DNA of 64,000 bases. Source: Agrococcus terreus (GTDB lineage Bacteria; Actinomycetota; Actinomycetes; Actinomycetales; Microbacteriaceae). A model generated the notes under the pieces. The model made no database searches and was not told the DNA's origin. It saw only the letters and a program-made list of their open reading frames with translations. A program made the translations under genes and the position numbers. Each line of letters begins with the position of its first letter. Positions within the stretch are counted from its first letter, which is position 1. Location: assembly GCF_014645235.1 (NCBI RefSeq), contig NZ_BMLM01000001.1:806001-870000 (forward strand), given 5' to 3'. Below, piece after piece: positions 26,399 to 34,692 of the stretch.

Positions 26399-26467
26399 GC
26401 GGGTGTGGTCAGAGCACGCCCCGATCGAGCCGCGTCGGGGGCGTCCTCCGACCACACCGTCACCCGC
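26399..26467. repeat. Palindrome, family B copy 2
   Basis: GGTGTGGTC (26402-26410) and GACCACACC (26450-26458), extended by GCGGGTG/CACCCGC at 26399-26405 and 26461-26467. The interior ACGCCCCGA/TCGGGGGCGT also pairs. It lies 21 bases before the stop codon of the nuclease-like gene. Confidence 0.85.
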
Positions 26468-26488
26468 ACGCCGAGCGGGCCGCGCGGA

Positions 26489-27436
26489 TCAGCGCCTCGG
26501 CCGGTCGGGTGCGAGGCAGGGCGACCAAAAGCCGCGCAGTGCGATCGGAGTCGTCGCGGCGGCCGCAGCGCGTGCCCGGACCTCTGCGACGAAGTCCGAG
26601 AGCGCGGCTCTGCCCTCCGGCCGGTGATGGTGCGCTCCGAACTTCCGGATGCGCCAGCCGAGCGCCTGCGGACGCTCGAGCCGATCCAGGTCCTTGGCGC
26701 GCTGCTGCGGGTCCGACCAGTGCTGCTCGCCGTCGTACTCCCAGCCTGCGCGCAGCTCCGGCCAGCCGCCGTCGAGCCGCATGAGGAAGGTGCCGTCCTC
26801 GTCGAAGATCGTCAGGTTGAGCTCCGCTGTGGGGAGCCCGAGGTCCTTCAGGAGCAGACGGTGCCTCGTCTCCCGCGGTGATTCGCTGCCGACCGCGCAG
26901 TCGCGCACGGCGGCGACGGCGGCTGCGATCCGAGGCGCGCCCCGACGTCGCTCGCAGTGCGCGAGGAGGTCGGCGGGCTCGATCCGCTCGGCGCCGCGCC
27001 GATGGGAGACGAGCCAGTCGGCGACGGCGACGAGGGAGCCGTGGTCGAGGAGCGTCGCGAGGTGCACGAACGTGTCGATCCGGCTGGTCACCGGCAAGCC
27101 GGCCGCGCTCTCGACGCGAGTCCGGAGCCGATGGCCCACGACGCCGCGTCGACGCATCCGGCTGCCCGCGGTCGGGGCCGCGACATGCACCTCGCCCGCG
27201 CGGGTCCGAGCGGGCAGCGGCATGCCGTGCAGCGCCGCTGCGGTGGTGTGCGAGAAGCAGTGGTCGTCGCGGGCGACGAGCGCGAGCGCGTCGAGCACGA
27301 GCCGGTCGTCGTCGACCGCCGCCCGCAGCACGCGGACGCCGTGAGCGGGCGCGGCGAAGCGGCCCGCCCTGAGCTGCTTGGGCGTTGCGCCAGCGGCGCG
27401 CGCCTCGGAGACGAGGAAGGGGGAGGCGAGGTCCAT
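26489..27436 (-). CDS. AbiEi/DUF559-like protein with Vsr-type nuclease domain
   Basis: A 315-residue protein of a type frequent and variable in actinobacteria. The N-terminal half (to about 165) resembles AbiEi-like winged-helix antitoxin proteins (FSHTTAAALHGMPLP, then EVHVAAP). The C-terminal part (about 185-290) resembles Vsr/DUF559 PD-(D/E)xK nucleases, with candidate catalytic residues E189 (SPRETRH), D222 (RLDGG) and E233 (EYDGEQHW). No partner toxin is adjacent. CACCCT ends six bases before the ATG. It sits inverted between purK and purE, with two GTGTGGTCA hairpins on each side. The role may be defence or DNA processing; not proven. Confidence 0.7.
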   Translation of the reverse strand: MDLASPFLVSEARAAGATPKQLRAGRFAAPAHGVRVLRAAVDDDRLVLDALALVARDDHCFSHTTAAALHGMPLPARTRAGEVHVAAPTAGSRMRRRGVVGHRLRTRVESAAGLPVTSRIDTFVHLATLLDHGSLVAVADWLVSHRRGAERIEPADLLAHCERRRGAPRIAAAVAAVRDCAVGSESPRETRHRLLLKDLGLPTAELNLTIFDEDGTFLMRLDGGWPELRAGWEYDGEQHWSDPQQRAKDLDRLERPQALGWRIRKFGAHHHRPEGRAALSDFVAEVRARAAAAATTPIALRGFWSPCLAPDRPRR

Positions 27437-27521
27437 GGGCGCAGGGTGCCCCGCCCCGCCGGACGGCGTGCGGCGTGCCCTCGTCGCTGTGGACAGCTGC
27501 GGCCGCCTCGTTCCAGCCCGC

Positions 27522-27574
27522 TGTGGTCACAGATGGCCCCCGCGGGATCGATCAGAGGGCCATCTGTGACCACA
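27522..27574. repeat. Palindrome, family B copy 3
   Basis: Perfect 18-base arms, starting TGTGGTCACAGATGG, at 27522-27539 and 27557-27574, with a 17-base loop. It lies in the divergent gap between the nuclease-like gene and purE. Confidence 0.9.
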
Positions 27575-27592
27575 CCCCGAACTGCGGTGGAT

Positions 27593-27653
27593 GGGGTGTG
27601 GTCAGAGAGTGCCCCGGATGCGCCGGGCGGAGGGCCATCTGTGACCACACCCC
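27593..27653. repeat. Palindrome, family B copy 4
   Basis: Perfect 12-base arms GGGGTGTGGTCA (27593-27604) and TGACCACACCCC (27642-27653). It starts 18 bases after copy 3, and its right half repeats the GGGCCATCTGTGACCACA arm of copy 3. The rest of the 361-base gap (27437-27797) holds only the purE promoter. Confidence 0.9.
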
Positions 27654-27784
27654 TGACCGCGCGGCGGGCGAGGGGGCGGGCGCAGGTCAGCGGCGCGGGT
27701 GGGGCTGCGACGCGGGGCTGCGGGCGGTGCGGAGGTGAGCGGCGCGCCGCGCGGCCCGCGTCGGCGGCGGGCGCAGGGCCGGTC

Positions 27785-27790
27785 TACCCT
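27785..27790 (+). promoter_or_regulatory. -10 hexamer of a leaderless promoter (purE)
   Basis: TACCCT ends seven bases before the purE ATG at 27798, giving purE its own promoter, apart from purK. Confidence 0.5.
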
Positions 27791-27797
27791 GGTGGGC

Positions 27798-28298
27798 ATG
27801 CCTGCGGTCAGCATCATCATGGGATCCGACTCCGACTGGCGGGTCATGGAGGCGGCGAAGGCCGCGCTCGACGAGCTCGGCGTCGCGGCGGAGGTCGACG
27901 TCGTCTCGGCGCACCGCACGCCCGACAAGATGGTCGACTTCGCGCGCGGGGCGGCGGACCGCGGCGTCCGCGTCATCATCGCCGGCGCCGGCGGCGCCGC
28001 CCACCTGCCCGGCATGGTCGCGTCGATGACGCGCCTGCCCGTCATCGGCGTGCCCGTGCCGCTCGAGCGCCTCGACGGCCTCGACAGCCTCCTCTCAATC
28101 GTCCAGATGCCCGCCGGGATCCCCGTCGCGACCGTCTCGATCGGCGGGGCCCGCAACGCCGGCATCCTCGCCGCGCGCATCCTCGGCACGACCGACCCGG
28201 CGATCGCCGATCGGCTCGACGCCTTCGCCGCCGACCTCGAGCGCCAGGTCGGCGACAAGGCCGCCGCGCTGCGGGAGCGCGTCGGCGGCGACGCATGA
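27798..28298 (+). CDS. purE: N5-carboxyaminoimidazole ribonucleotide mutase
   Basis: Rearranges N5-CAIR (made by PurK) to CAIR in purine biosynthesis. At 166 aa it is class I PurE. Motifs are MGSDSDW (phosphate and carboxylate site), SAHRTPD with the catalytic His, and [10 protein letters not shown]. The ATG at 27798 gives the standard [13 protein letters not shown] start. Its stop overlaps the next gene's ATG by four bases, coupling it to the LCP gene. Confidence 0.95.
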   Translation: MPAVSIIMGSDSDWRVMEAAKAALDELGVAAEVDVVSAHRTPDKMVDFARGAADRGVRVIIAGAGGAAHLPGMVASMTRLPVIGVPVPLERLDGLDSLLSIVQMPAGIPVATVSIGGARNAGILAARILGTTDPAIADRLDAFAADLERQVGDKAAALRERVGGDA

Positions 28299-29662
28299 CC
28301 CTGCTCCAGGCGCGCTCGCCGATGCGCGATCCCGATCAGCGCGACGCGGTGGTCATGCAGCGTCGCGGCTGGTGGCTCGTCGGCGTCGGCTTCCTGCTGC
28401 CCGGTAGCGCCCAGGTGCTCGCCGGCAGCCGGCGGCTCGGCCGCTTCGGCATCGCGGCCACGCTCGCGCTGCTCGCCCTCCTCGCGCTCGCGGGCATCCT
28501 CTGGGCGGTCTGGCGCACGGCGCTGCTCACGGTCGTCGGCAACGCCATCGGCCTGCTCGTCCTCGAGGTGCTGCTCGTCGCCTACGCCCTCCTGTGGCTC
28601 GTGCTCGGCATCGACACGATCCGCCTCGCCCGGCTGCCGAAGGTGCAGGGCGGCGCCCGGGCCGCGATCGCGGCCGTCGCGGTCATCGCCACGGTCGCGC
28701 CCGCCGCGCTCGCCGGCTACGGCGCCAGCCTCGTCGACGCCTCCCGCGGCCTCGTCTCCGACCTCTTCACCGCCTCCGGCCCGCCGGTCGAGCCGATCGA
28801 CGGCCGGTACACCTTCCTGCTCCTGGGCGGCGACGCCGGCGACGACCGCGTCGGGCTGCGCGCGGACTCGATGACCGTGGTCACCGTGAACGCCGAGACC
28901 GGGGCGGCGACCATGATCGGCGTGCCCCGCAACATGCGCGACGCGCCCTTCTCCGAGGGCTCGCCCATGTGGGGGCCGTGGCCGAACGGCTTCGACTGCG
29001 ACTCGAGCGACTGCTACCTCAACGGCACGTACACGTACGGCGAGGCGCACCCCGAGCTCTACCCGGATGCGGCGGCCCAGGGCTCGAGCCCGGGCATCGA
29101 GGCGACGCGCGACGCCGTCGAGGGCGTGACCGGCCTGGAGCTCCAGTTCTTCGTCCTCGTCGACATGCACGGCTTCGAGGACCTCATCGACGCGCTCGGC
29201 GGCCTGCGCCTCGAGGTGACGGAGCGGGTGCCGATCGCGGTCGAGGACGAACCGGTCCGCGACTGGATCGAGCCGGGCACGCAGGTGCTCGACGGCCACG
29301 ACGCGCTCTGGTACGCCCGGAGCCGTGCGGGTGCGAACGACTACGCCCGCATGGAGCGCCAGCGGCAGGTGCAGGAGGCGCTCATCCGCACCTTCACGCC
29401 GCAGGTGCTGCTGACGAAGTACTCCGAGCTGGCGCGGGCCGGCACGGACATGGTCGAGACCGACATCCCGCAGTCGATGATCGGCTCCCTGTCGGAGCTG
29501 GCGCTCAGGACGCGCGAGCTGCCGATCACGAACCTCGAGCTCGTGCCCGACTCCGGCGTCACGACCGGCGACCCGGACTTCGACCAGATCCACGCGATGG
29601 TGCAGGCGGCGATCGCCGAGGCGGACGCCGTCGCTGCGCCCACGGAGACGCCCGAGCCGTAG
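28295..29662 (+). CDS. LytR-CpsA-Psr (LCP) family glycopolymer transferase
   Basis: A 455-residue membrane enzyme that attaches polyprenyl-linked glycopolymers to the cell wall. There are four predicted helices in residues 30-155 (unusually many for the family), then an extracellular LCP domain from about 165. Its conserved parts are [19 protein letters not shown], the IGVPRNMRD arginine, the [13 protein letters not shown] loop, [15 protein letters not shown] and [17 protein letters not shown]. It is the first gene of the surface-glycan region and overlaps purE, an arrangement seen in other actinobacteria. Confidence 0.92.
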   Translation: MTLLQARSPMRDPDQRDAVVMQRRGWWLVGVGFLLPGSAQVLAGSRRLGRFGIAATLALLALLALAGILWAVWRTALLTVVGNAIGLLVLEVLLVAYALLWLVLGIDTIRLARLPKVQGGARAAIAAVAVIATVAPAALAGYGASLVDASRGLVSDLFTASGPPVEPIDGRYTFLLLGGDAGDDRVGLRADSMTVVTVNAETGAATMIGVPRNMRDAPFSEGSPMWGPWPNGFDCDSSDCYLNGTYTYGEAHPELYPDAAAQGSSPGIEATRDAVEGVTGLELQFFVLVDMHGFEDLIDALGGLRLEVTERVPIAVEDEPVRDWIEPGTQVLDGHDALWYARSRAGANDYARMERQRQVQEALIRTFTPQVLLTKYSELARAGTDMVETDIPQSMIGSLSELALRTRELPITNLELVPDSGVTTGDPDFDQIHAMVQAAIAEADAVAAPTETPEP

Positions 29663-29682
29663 CGCGTCGGCGGCCCGTCGGG

Positions 29683-30792
29683 CTACAGCTCGGCGTGCAG
29701 CTGCCACACCTGGGCGGCCGCGGCCTCCCAGGTGAACGCGCGCGCCCGGTCCTGCGCCAGCAGGCCGAGCCGGACGCGCTCCTCCTCGTCGCCCAGGAGC
29801 CCGGCGAGGGCCGCCGCGAGCCGCTCGGTGCCGCCGAGCGCGGCGACGCTCGCGCCCCCGCCGATCTCGAGCAGGGACCGCGACGACGGATGCACGGTGG
29901 GCGTGCCGAGCGCCGCGGCCTCGAGCAGCGTGAGGCCGAGCGCGTCGACGTCCGAGACGTGGAGGTGCGCGAGCGCCCGCCTGTAGGCGACGGCGAGGTC
30001 GGCGTCGTCGAGGTCGCCGAGCATCACGAGGCGGCCCGCGGCGATGCCGGCCTCGACCGCCAGCGCGGCGAGGGTCGTCTCGCCCCACTCCACCGGCCCG
30101 GCGACGACGACCCGGACGTCGGGCATCGATCGGCTGGCGATCGTCTCGACGAGCCGCTCCGCCTGCACCGACGCGCCCGGCGCCGTGATCGCGAGCACGT
30201 ACTCCGCGGGGAGCGCGAGCCTGCGGGCGACGGCGTCGTCGTCCTCGGGCACGTGCAGCCAGGACGAGGGCGCGGGATGCACGACACGGACGCGCGAGCC
30301 GACGTCGGCGCGCTCCGCGAGATCCTCGGCCACGGCGGTCGTCGGCACGACGATGCCGTCGGCGTGCTGCACCGCGCGCCGCAGCGCCCGCTCGAACCAG
30401 CGGGCCTTGCGCGAGGAGCGGTCGGAGAGCGGGTGGAGGCCGTGGAGGGTGACGGTGCGCTGGTCGCCCACCTGGCGGTCGCGCGTGAGCGGCGCGAGCA
30501 GGCTCGTCGAGTGCACGAGCCCGCGCACCGGCAGCGTCGCGATCGAGTGGAGCCACGCCTGCCGCAGCTCGCGCGCGGGCACGGCCGTCTGCCGCAGGTC
30601 GGCGAGGCCCGGGACGAGCGCGGCGATCCGCTCCGCGCGGCGTTCGGAGACGCTCGGGCTCAGGCCCGCGACCTCGACGCCCTCGGGCGCCGTGCGCACG
30701 AGCGCCGCGGCGAGCTCGGCGCCGTAGCGGCCGACCATGGTGGTGCTGCGCTCGCCGACCTCGTCGAGCACGACCGTGAGCCGCGCGCTCAC
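29683..30792 (-). CDS. Glycosyltransferase, GT4-like
   Basis: A 369-residue GT-B fold transferase. The N-terminal Rossmann domain has a GRYGAELAAALVR acceptor region. The C-terminal donor-binding domain is marked by YVLAITAPGA, VVVAGPVEWGETTL, HVSDVDALGLTLLEAAALGTP (the EX7E-like site) and the closing helix FTWEAAAAQVW. Acceptor and sugar are unknown. The GTG start overlaps the stop of the RmlB-like gene (GTGA), so both come from one transcript starting near 31820. Confidence 0.88.
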   Translation of the reverse strand: MSARLTVVLDEVGERSTTMVGRYGAELAAALVRTAPEGVEVAGLSPSVSERRAERIAALVPGLADLRQTAVPARELRQAWLHSIATLPVRGLVHSTSLLAPLTRDRQVGDQRTVTLHGLHPLSDRSSRKARWFERALRRAVQHADGIVVPTTAVAEDLAERADVGSRVRVVHPAPSSWLHVPEDDDAVARRLALPAEYVLAITAPGASVQAERLVETIASRSMPDVRVVVAGPVEWGETTLAALAVEAGIAAGRLVMLGDLDDADLAVAYRRALAHLHVSDVDALGLTLLEAAALGTPTVHPSSRSLLEIGGGASVAALGGTERLAAALAGLLGDEEERVRLGLLAQDRARAFTWEAAAAQVWQLHAEL

Positions 30793-31781
30793 AGCGCCGC
30801 CCGCTCCTTGAGCGGCGCCCACCAGGAGCGGTGCTCGTCGTACCAGCGCACGGTCTCGGCGAGGCCCGCCTCGATGAGCACCTCGGGCATCCAGCCGAGC
30901 TCGGCGCGCGCCTTGGCGGCGTCGACGGCGCGGCGCCCCTCGAAGCCCGGCAGCTCGCGGCTGGGCCGCTCCGGCGCCGCCTGGGGGGAGCCGGGCTCGC
31001 GCCCGGCCGCGGCCACGAGCAGCTCGCCGAGCCGGCCGTGCGTGAGGGCGTCGCCGCCGCCGATGTTGTAGACCTCGCCGGGGCGTCCGACGGTGAGCGC
31101 GAGCGCGATGCCGCGGCAGTGGTCGTCGACGTGCACCCAGTCGCGCACCTGGTCGCCCGCTGCCGGCATCGGCTCGTCGTCGAGCAGCGCGGTGATCGAG
31201 CGCGCGACGCGCTGCTCGGGCGCCTGGTGCGGGCCGTAGGCGCTCGAGTGGCGGGTGATGCGCACGTCGAGGCCGTGGAAGCGGTGGTACGAGCGGGCGA
31301 GGAGGTCGCTGCCGGCCTTCGAGGCGGCGGCGGGGCTGCCGGGCGTCAGCGGTGCGTCCTCGGCCCACGCGCCGGCGTCGATCGAGCCGTACACCTCGTC
31401 GGTGGAGACGTGGAGCACGCGGCGCACGTCGTGGCGCAGGGCCGCGTCGAGGAGGCGCTGCGTGCCGACCACGTTCGTCTCGACGAACACGGAGGCGTCG
31501 CGCACGGAACGGTCGACGTGGCTCTCCGCGGCGACGTGGACGATCGCGTCGACGCCCGGCAGCACGCGGTCGAGCAGGCCCGTGTCGCGGATGTCGCCGT
31601 GCACGAAGGCGTAGTGCGGATGCTCGGCGACCGCCGCGAGGTTCTGCGGGTTGCCCGAGTAGGTCAGCGCGTCGAGCACGGTGACCGAGGCGCCCTCGAG
31701 GCCCGGCAGGCGGTCGGCGAGGGCCATCCGCACGAGGTCGGAGCCGATGAACCCGGCGCCGCCGGTGACGAGGATGTGCAC
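30789..31781 (-). CDS. RmlB-like SDR (dTDP-glucose 4,6-dehydratase family) lacking the catalytic Tyr
   Basis: A 330-residue extended SDR that looks like dTDP-glucose 4,6-dehydratase: GGAGFIG (7-13), the T127-D128-E129 triad (STDEVYG), AAESHVD and a C-terminal sugar-binding domain. The YxxxK pair is broken: where RmlB has P-Y-S-A-S-K this protein has P-A-A-A-S-K, so Tyr is Ala151 while Lys155 remains. The next block, usually RCSNNYGP, is RHSSAYGP. A canonical paralogue with intact Y148 lies at 58835-59833. The GTG start has AAGGGAG upstream. Function is probably altered: a different NDP-sugar step, a binding role, or an inactive enzyme. Confidence 0.85.
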   Translation of the reverse strand: MHILVTGGAGFIGSDLVRMALADRLPGLEGASVTVLDALTYSGNPQNLAAVAEHPHYAFVHGDIRDTGLLDRVLPGVDAIVHVAAESHVDRSVRDASVFVETNVVGTQRLLDAALRHDVRRVLHVSTDEVYGSIDAGAWAEDAPLTPGSPAAASKAGSDLLARSYHRFHGLDVRITRHSSAYGPHQAPEQRVARSITALLDDEPMPAAGDQVRDWVHVDDHCRGIALALTVGRPGEVYNIGGGDALTHGRLGELLVAAAGREPGSPQAAPERPSRELPGFEGRRAVDAAKARAELGWMPEVLIEAGLAETVRWYDEHRSWWAPLKERAAL

Positions 31782-31826
31782 GGGCTGCGCTCCCTTCCGC
31801 GTCGGCTCGCCGACGCACGGCCCACC

Positions 31827-31832
31827 AGTGTA
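31827..31832 (-). promoter_or_regulatory. Candidate -10 for the RmlB-like/GT operon
   Basis: TACACT on the minus strand, 45 bases before the GTG at 31781; it leaves a leader of about 40 bases that carries the AAGGGAG ribosome-binding site. Confidence 0.4.
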
Positions 31833-31845
31833 GGCGGGTGCGCCG

Positions 31846-32796
31846 CTACCAGAGGCCCAGCGCGAGAGCGATCGAGAGCAGCCGCCGCTCCGACGGCTCC
31901 CGGCGCAGCTCGGGCGCGAGCCGACGCAGCGCCGCGCGCGATCCCCGATCGCTACGCTCGAAGAGCGGTGCGACGCGCTCGAGCCGCTGCTGGAGCGGTG
32001 GCTGCGCGAGCGACGCCGCGAGCCTGGCGACGGCCGCGCACTGCGAGCGGTAGTCGCCGTTGGCGAGGCGGCGGACGCGGGTGAGCACCGCGCCGAGGCC
32101 GCGGTTCGCCCCCGTCACGTTGCCGCCGTGCTGCCGGTAGTCGAGCGTCGGCTCCGGATCGATCCGCCAACGCCTGCCCGTCGCGCGGGCGATGGCGTAG
32201 ACCGTCCAGTCGTGGGGGACCCGCGCGTCGACGAGCGGGTGGGATCGCACCACCTCGCGGACCATGGTGAACGCGGCGGCGGTGAGCACGAAGGTGCACC
32301 CCGGGCCGGCGGATTCGAGCAGAAAGTCGAGCTGCGTCTGCGGGTCCGACTTGCCCACGTAGTCGGTGCGCTCCGACCCGTCCGCGCGCGTCCAGAAGGC
32401 CGTGACGCTCGACGAGACGGCGTCGACATCGTGTCGGGCGATGAGCGCGAGCTGTCGTGCGAGCCGGTCGCGATGCCAGCGGTCGTCCTGGTCGGCGAAC
32501 GCGACGGCGGTCGCCCCCGCGACGTCCGCATCGCGGACGAGCCGCAGGAAGTTCGCGGAGGCCGAGCCCGACCGGAGCGGGGGCAGCACGACGATCCGCG
32601 GATCGTCCATCGCCTCGACGACGCCGAGGGTCCCATCCGTGGAGCCGTCGTCCGAGACCACGACTCGGACGTCCACGCCGTCCTGGTCGAGGATCGTGCG
32701 CAGCTGCTCCTCCACGAAGGCAGCCCCGTCGTAGGTCGCCATCAGCACGGCCACCACAGGGCGGTCGGCGCGTGCGCCGGACTGGATGTCGCTCAG
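31846..32796 (-). CDS. Glycosyltransferase family 2
   Basis: An inverting GT-A enzyme of the rhamnosyltransferase-like GT2 type: VLMATYDGAAFVEEQL, nucleotide-binding VVSDDGSTDGT, a DxD-type AFADQDDRW, and a PHDWTVYAIAR acceptor block. The start is odd. GTG 32757 would begin exactly at the first strand but has no ribosome-binding site. CTG 32796 has GGAGG five bases upstream and adds 13 residues, so I prefer it (316 aa). It is divergent from the rgpF-like gene with 117 bases between. Confidence 0.85.
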   Translation of the reverse strand: MSDIQSGARADRPVVAVLMATYDGAAFVEEQLRTILDQDGVDVRVVVSDDGSTDGTLGVVEAMDDPRIVVLPPLRSGSASANFLRLVRDADVAGATAVAFADQDDRWHRDRLARQLALIARHDVDAVSSSVTAFWTRADGSERTDYVGKSDPQTQLDFLLESAGPGCTFVLTAAAFTMVREVVRSHPLVDARVPHDWTVYAIARATGRRWRIDPEPTLDYRQHGGNVTGANRGLGAVLTRVRRLANGDYRSQCAAVARLAASLAQPPLQQRLERVAPLFERSDRGSRAALRRLAPELRREPSERRLLSIALALGLW

Positions 32797-32900
32797 GAGT
32801 GCCTCCGTGCTGCTTCGGTCCGACGGGCGTCGTCCGACCTCCGAGCCTATCGGCGGGCGTGGTCCGGGGCCGGTCCGACGGTGCTCCGACACGGCCCGGA

Positions 32901-32906
32901 TACGCT
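32901..32906 (+). promoter_or_regulatory. -10 hexamer of a leaderless promoter (rgpF-like)
   Basis: TACGCT ends seven bases before the ATG at 32914. Confidence 0.5.
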
Positions 32907-32913
32907 GGGCGCG

Positions 32914-34692
32914 ATGAGCCCCGACGTCGACGCCCCCCGCATCGCGATCGTCGCGCACCGAGACCCGCGCGGCGACGTCGGTGCACGCGTCGCGCTGATC
33001 GCCGAGCAGCTGCGCGGCATGGTCGACCGGGTGGTGCTCGTCGCCGACGGCCTCTCGGACGCCGGGCGCCAGCGCGCCGAGGCGATCGCCGACCGAGTGG
33101 TGGTGGCTCCGGGGCCGACCGCGATCGCGCTGCTCGCCGCCGGCCTCACTGCCGTCGACGCGGAGATGCGCGATGCCGGGGCGGCGCTCGTGACCGACAC
33201 CGAGCGCTATCCGATCGGCGATCACCGGGATCCCGGTCGAGCGCAGGACCCCTCCGGATCGCGACCGGACGCATGGGTGCTCGTCCCGACGGCGCCCCGG
33301 CAGCCGCTCGAGCCCTCGCCGTGGCTCTGGGCGTCGCGCGCCGTGCTCGACGACGCGGCGTGGGCCCAGTGGTGGCGAAGCGCGCGCGACGACCGCGGCG
33401 CGCTCGGCATGCATGACCTCGTCGGCGCGCTCGAGGCGGCGGGCCGCAGCGTCGCCGCGCTCGCGGAGACAGGGGAGCGGTCGGTCCGCGCGAGCCTCGA
33501 GTCGCCCGGCACGGCCGGCTTCGTGGAGCGGGTGCTGCTCACCGCGGATCCGCTCGAGCTCGAGGAGCAGGCGCTCGACAGCCGCTCCGCCGCCCGGTCG
33601 CTGCGCGGCAGCGCGTGGCAGGGCATCCTGCCGGAGGACCTGCGCCTGGCCGCCCCGCCGCGGCAGGTGCACACGGCGGTCGGCGGGATGGCGATCCCGG
33701 TCGGCGTCGGGAGGCTCAGCGGGCCGGTGCGCCTCGGCGTGCTCTCGCACGTCTTCTATCCGGACGCCCTGGCCGAGATCGGGAGCGCGCTGCGCGGGAT
33801 GCCCACAGGGTGGGACTGGATCGTGACCACCGGCTCCGAGGCCTCGAAGGCCGATATCGAGCGCCGGCTCGAGACCGAGGCGCCGCGGTTGCAGGGGCTC
33901 GAGCGGATCGAGGTCCGCGTCGTGGCGTCGAATCGCGGCCGCGACATCTCGGCGTTCCTCCTCGGCTGCGCCGATCTGCTGCGGCCGGACGCGGGCGGGC
34001 GGTTCGCGTACGACGTCGTGCTCAAGCTGCACTCGAAGCGGTCGCCGCAGGATCCCATCGCGCGCGCCGAGCGGTTCCAGCGGCATGCGCTCGGCAGCAT
34101 CACGGGCTCGCTCGACGGCATGCTGCAGCTGTTCCTCGACGAGCCAGAGCTCGGCATGGCCATGCCGCCGCAGATCCACGTGGGCTACCCCACGCTCGGT
34201 CGCGCGTGGTTCGGCAACCGCCCCGCCGCCGAGCGCATGGCGAGCCGGCTCAGCATCGACGTGCCCTTCGACGAGGGCTCGCCGCTCGCGCCGTACGGCT
34301 CGATGTTCGCTGCGCGGCCGGCGGCGCTCGCGCCGCTCGTCGACCGCCTAGGCTGGCGCGACTTCCCCGATGAGTCCGGCTACCGCGACGGCGGCGCCGC
34401 CCACGTCGTCGAGCGGCTGTTCGCCTACGCGGCCATCGGCGAGGGCTTCGCGGTGCGCACGGTGACCACGCCCGAGCTCGCAGCCGAGTCGCACCAGGTG
34501 CTCGAGTGGAAGCTCCAGGAGATCCTGCGCGACGTGCCTGGCACGTCCAGGCAGCAGGTGCTGCTGGCCGCGGTGGCAACGCGCGCCGCGGCCTTCGCCT
34601 CCGGCGCGGCGGTCCGAGCGGCGCGCATCGCGGGACGGGCGCCCGGGCGGCTCGCGCGGAGCGCGCGGCGCACGCTGAGGAGGCGCGGCTGA
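32914..34692 (+). CDS. Rhamnan synthesis protein F (RgpF) family
   Basis: A 592-residue protein of the RgpF family, which takes part in rhamnose-containing wall polysaccharide synthesis. The diagnostic C-terminal half (about 270-520) has GVLSHVFYPDALAEIGSALR, RVVASNRGRDISAFLLG, the KLHSKRSP motif and GSMFAARPAAL. The N-terminal 250 residues are less conserved. It ends in a basic Arg-rich helix, perhaps membrane-associated. The stop shares one base with the next gene's ATG. Together with the rml genes it suggests a rhamnose polymer. Confidence 0.88.
   Translation: MSPDVDAPRIAIVAHRDPRGDVGARVALIAEQLRGMVDRVVLVADGLSDAGRQRAEAIADRVVVAPGPTAIALLAAGLTAVDAEMRDAGAALVTDTERYPIGDHRDPGRAQDPSGSRPDAWVLVPTAPRQPLEPSPWLWASRAVLDDAAWAQWWRSARDDRGALGMHDLVGALEAAGRSVAALAETGERSVRASLESPGTAGFVERVLLTADPLELEEQALDSRSAARSLRGSAWQGILPEDLRLAAPPRQVHTAVGGMAIPVGVGRLSGPVRLGVLSHVFYPDALAEIGSALRGMPTGWDWIVTTGSEASKADIERRLETEAPRLQGLERIEVRVVASNRGRDISAFLLGCADLLRPDAGGRFAYDVVLKLHSKRSPQDPIARAERFQRHALGSITGSLDGMLQLFLDEPELGMAMPPQIHVGYPTLGRAWFGNRPAAERMASRLSIDVPFDEGSPLAPYGSMFAARPAALAPLVDRLGWRDFPDESGYRDGGAAHVVERLFAYAAIGEGFAVRTVTTPELAAESHQVLEWKLQEILRDVPGTSRQQVLLAAVATRAAAFASGAAVRAARIAGRAPGRLARSARRTLRRRG

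Noticed and set aside
26308-27653. Insertion sequence with terminal inverted repeats
   Set aside because: The four palindromes are each internally symmetrical rather than two inverted ends of one element, no target-site duplication is evident, and the enclosed protein is nuclease-like, not a transposase.
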